Part shown: positions 41,944 through 52,015 of the stretch, one piece after another | How the letters are laid out: every line of letters starts with the position of its first letter | Position numbering within the stretch: position 1 is the first letter of the stretch | Assembly: GCF_000372725.1 (NCBI RefSeq) | Contig: NW_005201192.1 | Location: forward strand, 219,492-283,491 | DNA from: Emiliania huxleyi CCMP1516 | Taxonomy: Eukaryota; Haptophyta; Isochrysidales; Noelaerhabdaceae | Direction: 5' to 3' | Length of the DNA stretch: 64,000 nucleotides | Made by a program: the position numbers and the translations under genes | Notes under the pieces: model-generated | Databases searched by the model: none | Told to the model about the DNA's origin: nothing | The model's input: the letters and a program-made list of their open reading frames with translations, nothing else

Positions 41944-43465
41944 CTACACGAGATGCTCCACCTCTCTGCCTCCTCCCCTCGCGACTAAACGTCTCAGGCC
42001 TTTGCCCTGATACACCCGCCTCTCCTGCACCGCCAGCCACGCGGCTTGCGAAGTCGGCTCCTGCGAAGTCGGCTCTGCGCCGCCGCCGCTCTCCGTCTCG
42101 TAGCAGGTCGGTGTCGGCACCAGATCGGCCACGTTATTGGCGTTCCCGACCGCCGCCTCGTACGACTCGGTGGCGGCTTGGATCGCCACCTCGTTGGCCT
42201 TGGAGAAGGCGGACATGGCCATGGAGCCGAGGATGAGGTTGCTGCCGAGGAAGGTGAGGAGAAGGACCTCGAGGAAGGCGACGATGGCGGCCTCCCAGGT
42301 GATCGGCAGGCGCTCGGCGAAGCCAAGCCCCGTGCCGACGAGGAGCGAGTCGTACACCGCCTACGGTTGAGGCGCGGAGTAAGGTTGCCTCGGGACGCCG
42401 CGAAGGCGGCCTCCCCTGTGCTGCGGCGTGGTGCCTGGAAGTAGCCGATCAGAATGATCTGGTAGATTGGCCCCGGCTCCTCGCAGCCGTAGAGGTCGAT
42501 CATGTTCTCTTGGGCGAGGGAGGGCGTGGTTGCGTGGTACGGGTTGATCGTCCAGCACAGCAGGAAGAGGTTCGCCTGCTCGCGGCGGTGGCGAAGTGTG
42601 CGCGGGCCAAGAGGGCGCTTTGGGGGGGGGGGGGGGTCGCGCCCAAAAGAGGATGCAGATGAGGTAGACGGCGAGTGCGGAGATGATGGACACGTTCCAC
42701 TCTCCGGAGACCATGGACAACATGCCCCTGGGGCGTGGCGGCGGCGGGCAAGGGCAGGGGTGAGACGCTGAAGCAAGCGCGCCAGGGGAGGTGCTCTAGG
42801 TGCTCTCCGGTCTGGCAGCGCCTCAGCGCCACGGTCTAGGCTGCAGGTCTAGTCAGTGCTAGACGCCCGCACGTGTACGTGAAGAGGACCGCCACGCGGT
42901 AGACGGCGACGGCGCCCGAGCCGGCCGAGGCGAGCGCGGCGGCGAGGATGTCAATAGGGTTCGGCAGGTCTGGCTCGTTGCAGCTGTCGGGTGCAGGCGA
43001 CGGGGAGGGCTCGAGCCACGGCTCCGGCTCGGGAGAGGGGTCGTACGAGTAGGAGTAGCTGCCGCCACCGCCCCCCTCGTCCTCCGACTCCTCTTCGCCC
43101 AAGCGGCGGCCGGCGGCGGCGGACGGCTCGGGCGGCCGCTGCGTCGGGTGCGCGCCCTCCGCGTGGATCAGCCGCTGCGGCTCCGGGAAGTAGGCGGCCA
43201 CGTCTTCGTGGGGGATGAAGGCGGGGGCGGAGGGGTCGAACATGCGGTGCTCCGGCGGGGCGGCCGCCGCGTGCCGGTCTGCGAAGGCGAAGGAGGCTGC
43301 GGCGCCCTCGGCGGGGAGGGACGGCTGCGGGTCGGGGAAGTACGAAGGAACGTCCTCCGACGGGATGAGAGGCGGGCGGGGCTCGGCGCCAGTCTGCTGG
43401 TGCTGCCGCTGCTGCTCCTCTCGCGGCGGCGGCCACTCCTCGGGCACGTCAAAGTAGGATGGAGC

Positions 43466-43496
<31 letters not shown>

Positions 43497-44880
43497 ATGC
43501 GGCGTCGCCCGAGCGGGAAGTCTGTGCCGGACGCGACTCGCTCCTGCGGCGGCGGAGAACGGTGTGTGTGTGTGTGTGTGGGGGGGGGGGGTTGAGAGTG
43601 TGTGGAGAGGGGCATGTAGAGCGAGAGGCGGTGAGGAGAGGGGCGGGTTGTCGTGTGGCGTGTGGAGTGTGTCGCCTGGATCTTCTCGACGGAGAGCTCT
43701 GGCCGATACTCGTTGTACACCTCGACTGTGTACCAATACGGGTCGCCGGGCACGTGCCGGCGGAAGTTCCACGCCTAGAGGGACAGGGGAGGGGGGGCGT
43801 GAGGGGAGTGTGAGGGGGGGGGGGGGGAGAGAGAGAGAGAGAGTGAAGTCACGGCACACCTTGAGTTCTGGCTCCGGTGGCAGGGGTGAGAGAGGGCAGT
43901 GGGGAGAGGGGCGGCGGAGAGAGGACGGCGGCGCGCGTCTCCGACGCTGAAGATGCCAAACCAGCACACGTTGCAGAGGCCGAGGGCGATGAGCCTGTGT
44001 CAGGGTGCGGCTGGGATCGCGTCTCGACGAAGCACGGGGCGCAGAGACGGCGAGGGCGGAGACGGGAGAGAGAAGAGGGGGGCAAGGGGCGTGGGAAAGG
44101 AGTGTGGCGCCAGATGACGTCGATCCACACGGCGTCGATGCAGCACTGCGTGAAGCAAGCGGAAAATTTGGCGACGAGCGCCCACGGGCCGAGGTACTCG
44201 CACGGGTTGGAGTACACTCCCTCGCAGCAGCCCTCGCCGCCCTCGCCGCCGGCCGAGGAGTGGCCTTGGTGGAGGCGGTGGTCTCGCAGCGCTCGCGCGT
44301 GCGCTTTCGCCGGCCCGCGCGTGCGAGCCGGCGGCGCCGTCGGGTGGGCCGGCGCCGCCGACGACGGATACGACCGCGGCTGCAAGTCACCTCCTGCCCG
44401 CCTGCCTGCCTCTTTTGCACTGCGGAGGAACTCTGCTGACGGGTACGCGGCTGCAGGCTTGTCGACGGAAGTTTGAGCCGAAGGCGTGTGCGGCTTGCTC
44501 GGTGGTGCGGCGGCGGGCTGCGCGGGCACAGGCCTCGTGGGGAGGCCGCGCCGCCGCCGCATGCCAGAGGCAAGCGCTGGCGGCGAGCCGTCGATTATAT
44601 GCGGAGAATAAGAAGGAGGCGGTGGCAGCCGTCGCAGGAGCTCTGCCATCTGCAAGCGCAACGTCTGTAGCTCCGCCAGCGTCCCGCCATCGTCATCGGC
44701 CTGCAGCTTGAGCTCCGCCAATGGCTTGTCAGGCGACGGCAATAGCGTACTTGAGCACGAGATGGAGGACGAGGTAGCCGACGTACTTGAGCACGAGATG
44801 GAGGACGAGGTAGCCGACTCCGGCGCGTCCGAGCGCGGTCCGGACTGCAGCAGCCTCTGACTCACCTCGCGGGCCGGCAT
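41944..44880 (-). CDS. large multi-exon membrane protein of unknown function
   Basis: The stop is at 41944; the 5' end is uncertain. Exon pieces in order: SSSISCSSTSATSSSISCSS (from a 36-bp tandem duplication at 44746-44817), Pro-rich spacer, GVYSNPCEYLGPWALVAKFS, ACFTQCCIDAVWIDVIW, HVPGDPYWYTVEVYNEYRPE, a poly-Gln tract, three xSYFPxPQ-type units, YRVAVLFTYTCGRLAL, LSMVSGEWNVSIISALAVYL, FLLCWTINPYHATTPSLAQE, QIILIGYFQA, AAIVAFLEVLLLTFLGSNLI. At least four transmembrane stretches lie near the C-terminus. The SYF-D/E-P repeat (SYFDVPEEW, SYFPDPQ, AYFPEPQ) is unusual. I do not recognise the family; an ion channel or transporter is possible. Exon borders were not all resolved. Confidence 0.45.
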
Positions 44881-44889
44881 CGACCGAGC

Positions 44890-45466
44890 GACGAGGGAGG
44901 CGACGCAACCTTGCAAGCGCAAGGTTGGCCCGAATATGCAACGTGTTAGCGCCGCGGAAGTTCTTTTTATTTCGCGAAAAATAACGCACGGACCCTCAGC
45001 GGAGCTGGGAAGAGGACCGCCGCAAGCGGCGTGGCGTGGAGCGGTTGAGCATCCCTCCGGGGGCCCCTCTGCGCCGGGGAGGCGTTGTTGGAGGCTAGGA
45101 CGCAAGCGTCCGTCGCCCTTTTCAAACTCGGGGCCCACTCCGCTACGCTCCGACCCGAATTTGGAGGGCCTGAAAAGTTTAAGGTGTTGCTGCGCAAAAG
45201 GGTGGGGAGCGCAGGCGCGGCGCGCAGTGGAAGCACGCTAGCCATACATATTCAAGCAGAGAAGCTGACGGTCGGGGTCGTGACGGCTCGAGGGTGCGCA
45301 CACTAGCGGCCGGACGCCTCACCCGCGGACGCCTCATTCGCACGCGCACCCTCCAACACCGCCGCCGAGCCCATCCACATGAGACACACACCACACAGCC
45401 TCACCCGCCTCTCGCGGCAGCCAGCCTGGTTGCCTCGGGTCGGGCCGGCGAGGCGCGACCGACGCC
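44890..45466. other. intergenic region, no gene supported
   Basis: Contains several short inverted pairs (CCGCAAGCGG; CGCAAGCGTCCG). An open frame on the minus strand extends the membrane-protein frame to 45138 but without recognisable features. Confidence 0.4.
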
Positions 45467-45751
45467 TCAGCGCTCCATCACCGTGGCGGAGATGCCAACG
45501 GTGGCGAGCTTCGAAATCGTCGTCGCGGCGTCGGAATCGCTGACGAGGATCTGGCCCATGCCATCTTCGACGAAGGTGACGAAGGACGAGGTGATGCCTG
45601 CCTTCTTGAGGACGAGCTCGATGGGCTCCACGTAGCGCTTGCCGTCCGGGATGGAGAGCCTCAAGCCGGCGCGCACCGGTGGCAGCGCAGGATGAGGCGG
45701 CAGCTGTGGAGGGTTGGGGCGCATTTGAAGGCGCTGGCCCCGACGCGCCAT
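45467..45751 (-). CDS. small protein with possible ACT-like C-terminus
   Basis: 94 residues (start uncertain). Ends LRLSIPDGKRYVEPIELVLK, KAGITSSFVTFVEDGMGQIL, VSDSDAATTISKLATVGISA, TVMER. The last 25 residues follow the ACT beta-alpha-beta pattern (I-L-V-x-D-x-x-x-A-x-x-x-L-x-x-x-G-I), but the N-terminal half does not help. Intron joins upstream could exist (the same frame is open to 45854). Function unknown. Confidence 0.35.
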   Translation of the reverse strand: MARRGQRLQMRPNPPQLPPHPALPPVRAGLRLSIPDGKRYVEPIELVLKKAGITSSFVTFVEDGMGQILVSDSDAATTISKLATVGISATVMER

Positions 45752-45840
45752 TGACTGGGTCGGGGTGGTTCCTCACCCCTCTGCTTTCTTCAATCAAGCG
45801 GGAAGAGTCTGAGCAAGGGGGGCGGATGGGGCTGGCTGCG

Positions 45841-46257
45841 TCACCTTGGAGCATGAAAGGTTCCTACGGTAAGGCTACTCGGGCACGCAGCGCCTTGGCT
45901 TGGCCCCCGAGCGGAGAGGCGGTCGACGACGCGCAGCATGGCGGTGAGCGCAGCCTGACGACGCGTCTTGATGGACGGATCCTTCTGCCGGCTGACCAAT
46001 GTCGCCCACCCCTTGATCGGCGGCTTCGTCACCAACATGCGCTCGAGAGGCGGAGCAGCCTCGATGCGATCCAGTTCGGTAGCTATCTTGTCGCGCAGCG
46101 CATCGTCAAAAGGCAGCTTGTTGCAGGCGTCGCGCGCGTCCCCGAGGTCACGCAGGAGGCTCTCCATATGTGTTGCAATAGACCCCCGCGTTTGGTTGTT
46201 GTTGCAGTGCTCCCGTAAAAGTCTTGGCACCAGCTGAAGGCTGCTTGTGCTCGACAC
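45841..46257 (-). CDS. hypothetical small protein
   Basis: 138 residues, starting MSSTSSLQLVPRLLREHC and reading NNNQTRGSIATHMESLLRDL, NKLPFDDALRDKIATELDRI, ERMLVTKPPIKGWATLVSRQ. The mix of residues is balanced, not GC-driven, which favours coding. No family recognised. It lies head-to-head with the frame at 46394 (+). Confidence 0.35.
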   Translation of the reverse strand: MSSTSSLQLVPRLLREHCNNNQTRGSIATHMESLLRDLGDARDACNKLPFDDALRDKIATELDRIEAAPPLERMLVTKPPIKGWATLVSRQKDPSIKTRRQAALTAMLRVVDRLSARGPSQGAACPSSLTVGTFHAPR

Positions 46258-46393
46258 TCTGCTCCCGGGTCAGTTGCTGCGCTGCGCCGACGCTCCGCCA
46301 TCCTTCGCTGCGCTCGTGGCGGGAAGCAAAGAGCCGCTCGTGTGCGTGGGGCGCAACTAGCTCTCTCTCCACTGGGTCGGCTGCGAGGCTGTG

Positions 46394-46902
46394 GCATCGC
46401 TAGACGAGAGCGGCAGCGTCGTCCTGACGGCCAGCGATCGCTTGGCCCAGATCGATGACGACTACAGCGACGATGGCGGCTCTAAGTGGAATGGGCGTAC
46501 CGGCAGCGTCACATGGCTCGGCCGCCTGAGTGAGCAGGATAGCTTGCTGAGTGTGGACGACTCCTATTCGCTAGCCAAGGCCTACGAACATGGTTCGAAC
46601 GCCGGCCTCGAGATCAGTCCAGAGCGGCTGGCGCGGCTCGCCAGAGACGTGAGAGCGCTTTGCGACGAGTTTGTCAGCCTCGCCGGTCCGGGTGTCGAGC
46701 AGCTACTGGAGCAGCTGGGAAAACGGCACCAGAAGCGCCAAACGCGCTGGCCGTGCACGCCGCGGCGCTCCTCAACCCCGTCGATCCGATCGACGACGGG
46801 GTTCTGTTTATTCGCCCGGCAGTGATGACCGCGCGCTCGACGGCGAACCGCCTCGATTACGCGGAGCGTGGGTTGCGGCACGCAATCGAGCGGTCTCAGT
46901 AG
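46394..46902 (+). CDS. hypothetical protein with a frame change
   Basis: First part reads DESGSVVLTASDRLAQIDDD, YSDDGGSKWNGRTGSVTWLG, SPERLARLARDVRALCDEFV, SLAGPGVEQLLEQLGK. Near 46722 (GGGAAAACGG) the sensible sequence moves to another frame: TAPEAPNALAVHAAALLNPV, DPIDDGVLFIRPAVMTARST, then NRLDYAERGLRHAIERSQ and stop. No splice signals fit, so one base is missing or extra in an A-run: sequencing error, assembly error or true frameshift. The family is not recognised. Confidence 0.4.
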
Positions 46903-47084
46903 CTGCTTGTTCTTAGCAATACCAATGCCTGTGGTGCTCTGAAACGTCACCCCCAAAGTTATATTTCTTTTTAGCCTTCGATGTCGTGTCACGTGTGTTG
47001 AACGCAAGGAAAACAAAAAAACGCAACGCGACACACACATGACACCTCGCTCTCGGGCCCACAGGGACAGGCATCCGTCCCGCA

Positions 47085-47925
47085 CACACCCGCCACTTGG
47101 CCTGTCCGAGGGTTTCCGGCAACCCAGAGGGAAACCAGAGGGTCCCCAGCACTTTGCGTTTCCGGAAGTTTCCAGGGAAACCAGAGGGTGTTTGGTGCTC
47201 CATTCTGTTTCTCTCGAGTTTCCCTCGGGAAACTCGCGAGTTTCCCTGAGTCTGAGAGCTGGTCTGGGGCAAAATCTGGGGCAAAATTGAGGAAATCGGC
47301 ACGATACCCAGGTATTTTCCAGGTATACCGGGGTTTTCCAGGTATTTTTTGCTTCCGCCGCTTCGCCTTCGTCTCCTTGCTGCGCAGCAGGGTGTAGTTC
47401 GGGCCCACCTCCCCCACGCTGTCCAGCACGTGGACGGCGCTCGCCATCTCGACCGCGTCGTCCTCCGGCGGAAGCTCCGCCTCGCCCGCGGCCGCTTCCC
47501 GAGCGCGCTCGTCGCGCATCCGCTCGTGGTGGGCCTGCCGACGCGCCACGCCGGCGCCCGTGTGCCTCGCCGCCGCGTCCGGCGACGGCATCGATGCTGT
47601 CCGCACGAGCGTGACTCGCCACTCAACGACCTCCACGACCTCCACGATCGCCGAAAAGTTCTCCCACTCGCGCTGCCCCAAACCTAAATCGTCTCTACAG
47701 TTACATACATACCCGCAAAATACCCGGTATTTTGCCGATTTTGGCCCCAAAACAGCCTCAGACACGGCTCAGAGCCCCCCCAAAATGACGAATTCCACGG
47801 AGTTTCCCCGGGGTTTCCCGAGGAACCTAGAGGGTGTTGTAGGGAAACGAGCAGGAAACACGGAAAGGAAACCAGGTAGGGTGCGAGAGGAAACCCTCGG
47901 ACAGGCCAACCCGCCACACCCGCCG
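47085..47925. mobile_element. GGGAAAC-type inverted-repeat element enclosing coding-like DNA
   Basis: Ends are inverted: GGCCTGTCCGAGGGTTTCC (47098) and GGAAACCCTCGGACAGGCC (47899). Next to each are clusters of GGAAACC/GGTTTCC and, inside, CCAGGTATTTT or AATACCCGGTATTTT. The centre, about 47370-47665 on the minus strand, reads ENFSAIVEVVEVVEWRVTLV, ARRQAHHERMRDERAREAAA, AVHVLDSVGEVGPNYTLLRS and then KETKAKRR. This looks like real protein and may be a captured host exon. No transposase. Confidence 0.55.
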
Positions 47926-47944
47926 CGCGCGCCCCGCCCCGGGT

Positions 47945-48065
47945 GGGAGAGAAAAAAAGAAAGAAAACAGGCACGCCAAACGAGGGATGGGACGAGGACA
48001 AGGTCCCCACCCTGCACGAGCAGGATTTTGGAAGGACGATCAGGGGGACAGGTGGGGAGGGACAC
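47945..48065 (+). repeat. gene-upstream repeat, type B, before translocator gene
   Basis: GAAAAAAAGAAAGAAAACAG, CACGCCAAACGAGGGATGGG, AGGTCCCCACCCTGCACGAG, CAGGATTTTGGAAGGACGAT, CAGGGGGACAGGTGGGG. It is followed by AAATTCTTTTGCC (48075) and then the ATG at 48138. Confidence 0.7.
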
Positions 48066-48137
48066 TTTCAAGCGCCAAATTCTTTTGCCCACGCCGACCT
48101 CGAACCCCATCGGCAAACACCCAGACCAACTACTGCG

Positions 48138-50766
48138 ATGCCAGCCCTCGCCGCGCTGCTGGTCGCTTCAGCAGCCTGGCGAGTCACGCCATCGCCGCCG
48201 CTGTCGCCACAGTCGCCGCATCGCCGGCTGCCTCAGCCTCTCTCGACGCTGGCGACGGCACCCACCATTGTGCGCGATGTGACGCCTCTCCGGCGACGGC
48301 ACCTCGCCGAGCTTGCTCGCGGCGACCTCTCCGCCGCTCGCTTCCTGCGCGACGCCGCCGATTCGACCAGCGAGGTCTATGGCCTCGTCAACGAGAAGGT
48401 GGCAGTGAGTCTCGGCCCGGCTGCCGCCTGGGACCGGGCGCGCGTCGCCGTCTACTTTGCGCTCTGGTATCTGCTCTCGGTCGTCTACTCGGTCAAGAAC
48501 AAGCAGGCGCACATCGCTCTCGCGCTGCCTCTGAGCATCGCCACCGCTCAGCTCGTCGTCGGCAGCTCTCTCGACGGCGCCGCCTCTCCACACCGGGCGC
48601 AGGCCGCTTCACCACGCCTCTTTCCCAGTAGGCGGCCTCGTCGCGAGCTTCTTCTGGCTGAGCGGCGCACGCGCGCCTCCCCGCGTCTCGTCGGCGGCGC
48701 TGCGCACACTGCTGCCAATCGGGCGCCACCCGCTCGCGCTGGCTGTGTCACACGAGGCTCGGTTCACAGACGTCTTGTGACGGAGCAGGCTCTTCCACGC
48801 CGTCGGCCATCTCGCCGGCGTGTTCGCCACCGCGGTGGGCTCCGTCTCGTTCGTGCAGGCTGCGCGAGGCTGGCGGGCCGAGGGGCCAAGGTGTGCGGCC
48901 GCTCGTCCCAGCCCTCCCCTCGCACCTCGACAGGTCGTCAAGTCGGCGGGGCCAGTGTGGGCGTGCTTGCTCTCCGGCCTGCTCCTCCGGCAAGGCTCGT
49001 CGCGCCGCGTGTGGCTCTCGCTGCTCCCGATCGTGGGAGGCGTCGCCCTCGCGTCGGCGCAGGAGCTGAGCTTCGTGTGGGCCGCCTTCCTCGCCTCGGC
49101 CGCGTCGGACGTCGCGCTGGCGCCGCGCGACACTTTGCCGAGGAGGCGCCCGCCCGGCATGTCCGCGACGCGGCCCTCCTCCGCCCGACAGGCGCTGCGC
49201 AACGTCCTCTCCAAAAAGTCGATGGACGGGCCTCAGGTGGGGGAGGGGAGGGGAGGGCTAGGNNNNNNNNNNNNNNNNNNNNNNNNNNNNNNNNNNNNNN
49301 NNNNNNNNNNNNNNNNNNNNNNNNNNNNNNNNNNNNNNNNNNNNNNNNNNNNNNNNNNNNNNNNNNNNNNNNNNNNNNNNNNNNNNNNNNNNNNNNNNNN
49401 NNNNNNNNNNNNNNNNNNNNNNNNNNNNNNNNNNNNNNNNNNNNNNNNNNNNNNNNNNNNNNNNNNNNNNNNNNNNNNNNNNNNNNNNNNNNNNNNNNNN
49501 NNNNNNNNNNNNNNNNNNNNNNNNNNNNNNNNNNNNNNNNNNNNNNNNNNNNNNNNNNNNNNNNNNNNNNNNNNNNNNNNNNNNNNNNNNNNNNNNNNNN
49601 NNNNNNNNNNNNNNNNNNNNNNNNNNNNNNNNNNNNNNNNNNNNNNNNNNNNNNNNNNNNNNNNNNNNNNNNNNNNNNNNNNNNNNNNNNNNNNNNNNNN
49701 NNNNNNNNNNNNNNNNNNNNNNNNNNNNNNNNNNNNNNNNNNNNNNNNNNNNNNNNNNNNNNNNNNNNNNNNNNNNNNNNNNNNNNNNNNNNNNNNNNNN
49801 NNNNNNNNNNNNNNNNNNNNNNNNNNNGGCGAGGGGAGAGAGCACGGGCGCGTGAGGGCCCGGAGAGTGCCTCCGAGGGCGTGAGGAGGGGCAGGCGAGA
49901 GAGGCTGACGTCTCGGGGGGCGTGCTGCAGGCGGAGAACATGAGCCCGCCAAACACCTTCTACCTCTTCACGCTCCTCTCGGTGCGGGGAGGAGCCGCGC
50001 CGCCGCACGGCGCACGCACAACCGCCCACGCCGCCTCTCTCTGCCGGCAGGTGCTCTGGAGCCTGCCCCTCACCCTCGGCCTCGAGGCGCGCGGCGCGGT
50101 CGCCGCTTGGTGCGGTGCGGCCCCCAGCCGACAGGCGTCCGCCTCGCTGCTCAGCCTGATCGCGCAGTCGGGGCGCCTCGCGTCGCCCCTCTCTCGCGTC
50201 GCTGGCCGCGACCGGCCGCCCACAGGCGCGTGTCTGCTCTAGGCTGCTCTTCACAGCCTACACCGAGGTGCAGTTCCAGGCCCTCGACTCGGTCAGCCCG
50301 GTCACGCACGCGGTTGGCAACACGATGCGGCGGGTGCCCGCGTCACGCCCCGCGCCACCGCCGGACTCATCTCTCCGCGCTTCGCCGCGCCGCGCCGCGC
50401 CTCGCCTCGCCGCACATGCCTCGCACATGCCCCGCCGCCTCCCGTCACGCCTCCCGTCACGCCTCCCCCCCCTCCCAGGTGGTCATCATGCTCGTCTGCA
50501 TCGCCGTCTTCCGCACGCCCGTCTCCCTCCTGGGCGGCGTCGGCTCAGCGATCGCCATCGCGGGCTCGTATGCCTACGCGGCGGCCAAGACAGCCGAGAA
50601 GCTGCAGGCCGGGGCGGCGGCCGCAGCCGAGAGGGCGGCGGGGGAGGGCGAGGGGGCAGGCGAGGCGGCCGGGGCAGCCCCCGGTCGCGGTGTGGGAGGG
50701 GGGCGGGTGGACCATCCGCTGCTGCCGCTGCTGAGGGCGCTCGGCCGGACGGGCCTCTGCGGCTGA
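48138..50766 (+). CDS. triose-phosphate/PEP translocator-type plastid carrier, with assembly gap
   Basis: Multi-exon. Starts MPALAALLVASAAWRVTPS (signal plus transit-like). Family segments: VAVYFALWYLLSVVYSVKNK; ALPLSIATAQLVVGS; FHAVGHLAGVFATAVGSVSF; VVKSAGPVWACLL; WLSLLPIVGGVALASAQELS; FVWAAFLASAASDVALA; NVLSKKSMDGPQ; then 565 Ns; ENMSPPNTFYLFTLLS; LFTAYTEVQFQALDSVSPVT; HAVGNTMRR; VFRTPVSLLGGVGSAIAIAG. These fit the TPT/PPT/GPT drug-metabolite-transporter family that swaps phosphorylated C3-C6 compounds for phosphate across plastid membranes. Most introns look GC-AG or non-standard; one near 48750-48790 has no canonical donor. A type B repeat precedes the gene. Confidence 0.82.
49263..49827. 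other. assembly gap (565 Ns)
   Basis: Falls inside an intron or exon pair of the translocator, between NVLSKKSMDGPQ and the exon starting near 49928. The sequence on both sides is GGGGAGAG-rich, so a collapsed repeat is the likely cause. Confidence 0.95.
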
Positions 50767-51136
50767 GAGAGGGCTTGGCTTAGAGAGGGCTTCGCGCCGG
50801 GGACGCGTGGGCTTGGCCCGATAACACATGTCTCTGTGCGCCGGTACTGCGCAGTGTTCGCATGTCGACTGGGGAACGGCTCGAGAGGTTGCTCTTTCTC
50901 ACTGTCTCGACGTCGATCTCTCGCGCACTCTCAGAGACTCTGTCTATCTCTGCGATGTCGCGAAAAAAAACGGCGCGCACATGCATGTCGGTTATATGAC
51001 ACGCCTCGTTCATGAACTGACCGTAATCGCATGGGTACTAGCACACGTAAACCAGACAGTGCTCCTAATAAGCACTCTCGATTATCCTCAATCTCTGTTC
51101 GGTGTGCGCTGTGTCTGTTGCACTCCAAATACCATC
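50767..51136. other. intergenic region, no gene seen
   Basis: Short frames only. Contains CGAAAAAAAACGGCG and several palindromic ATGCATG motifs near 50981. Confidence 0.5.
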
Positions 51137-51781
51137 TCAGTTCTCAGGCCATGCCTTCACAATTCCACGAGGCAGCGCGGCGTCAGAGGTGTCCGCCCTC
51201 GTCGGAGCTACGCCGGCGCCCTCGACCGGGACCATGCCGCAGAAGACCGAGTTGGCTGCGGTCCGCTTCATGGACCGTCCAAACTTGCCGTCCATCGATT
51301 CGAGCTTGGTGGCCTGCTTTGTCGAGACGCTCGCCTCGGCGGCCGTGTCGTCCGTCGTCGGGTCTGCGATGTCAGGCGTGGCCTCGACGGGAATCATGCC
51401 GCAAAAGACGCTGTTTGCAGCTGTCCGCGACTTGGACCGAGCAAAATCGTTGAGGCACTGCGAACTGACGTGCTTCGTCGGCGAGCTGACGCTCAGCGAA
51501 GCCGGCGAGGGCTCGCTCGGTGAAGCCGTCGGGCTAGTTGGCACGACCTTGCCGACAAAGTTGTTTGATCGCATCATACCGCAGAATTCACTGTTTGACT
51601 GGCTCCGCGCCTTGGACCGCGCAAAGGTGCCATCAATCGACTCGAGAAGAGCAGCTGGTGGCACAACACGCGCTGTGGCACTGGCAGTCGGCCAGCGCGC
51701 GGGGACAAGCGCGTAGGCAGCAAGGCTGAGGGTGGCAAGCATCGGGTTCAGAGAGAGTGATTCGCACGAAGCGATTCGCAT
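51137..51781 (-). CDS. small exported protein with three copies of a novel repeat
   Basis: 214 residues. Begins MRIASCESLSLNPMLATLSL, AAYALVPA (signal-like; MLATLSL is an alternative start). Three repeats follow: SIDGTFARSKARSQSNSEFC with GMM; CLNDFARSKSRTAANSVFCG with MIPVEA; SMDGKFGRSMKRTAANSVFC with GMVPVEGA. The consensus is D-x-F-x-R-S-x-x-R-T-A-A-N-S-V-F-C-G-M-(I/V)-P-V-E. Spacers are Ser/Thr/Pro-rich. The conserved Cys could bond or bind metal. Not recognised. The plus-strand frame over the same DNA is an artefact of the repeats. Confidence 0.5.
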   Translation of the reverse strand: MRIASCESLSLNPMLATLSLAAYALVPARWPTASATARVVPPAALLESIDGTFARSKARSQSNSEFCGMMRSNNFVGKVVPTSPTASPSEPSPASLSVSSPTKHVSSQCLNDFARSKSRTAANSVFCGMIPVEATPDIADPTTDDTAAEASVSTKQATKLESMDGKFGRSMKRTAANSVFCGMVPVEGAGVAPTRADTSDAALPRGIVKAWPEN

Positions 51782-52015
51782 AATTCACAGATTTTTTTGA
51801 GAGCGCCTTTTTTATTATCGCCGCCAGTCTCGGATCCCGAAGCGAGAAGACGCGCGCAACTGTGCGGTGAGAGAACGCGCGCTCAAGGACGCTATCGCGA
51901 AAGCGCCGCCGCCTACATCGCGACAAGAAATCTCTCTGCCATCGCGTCGCGTCGTTTATAGATTGATTTGCAGCCTTGTGTGTGAAAGAAAAACCCATGC
52001 TCCCGAGATACATCC
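51782..52015. promoter_or_regulatory. divergent promoter region
   Basis: 234 bp between the starts of the three-repeat protein (-) and the Mpv17-like gene (+). Contains TTTTTTTGAGAG and TTTTTTATTATCG. No type A or B repeat. Confidence 0.4.

Noticed and set aside
48938-50254. Long ORFs running through the N gap
   Set aside because: They are open only because unknown bases contain no stops.
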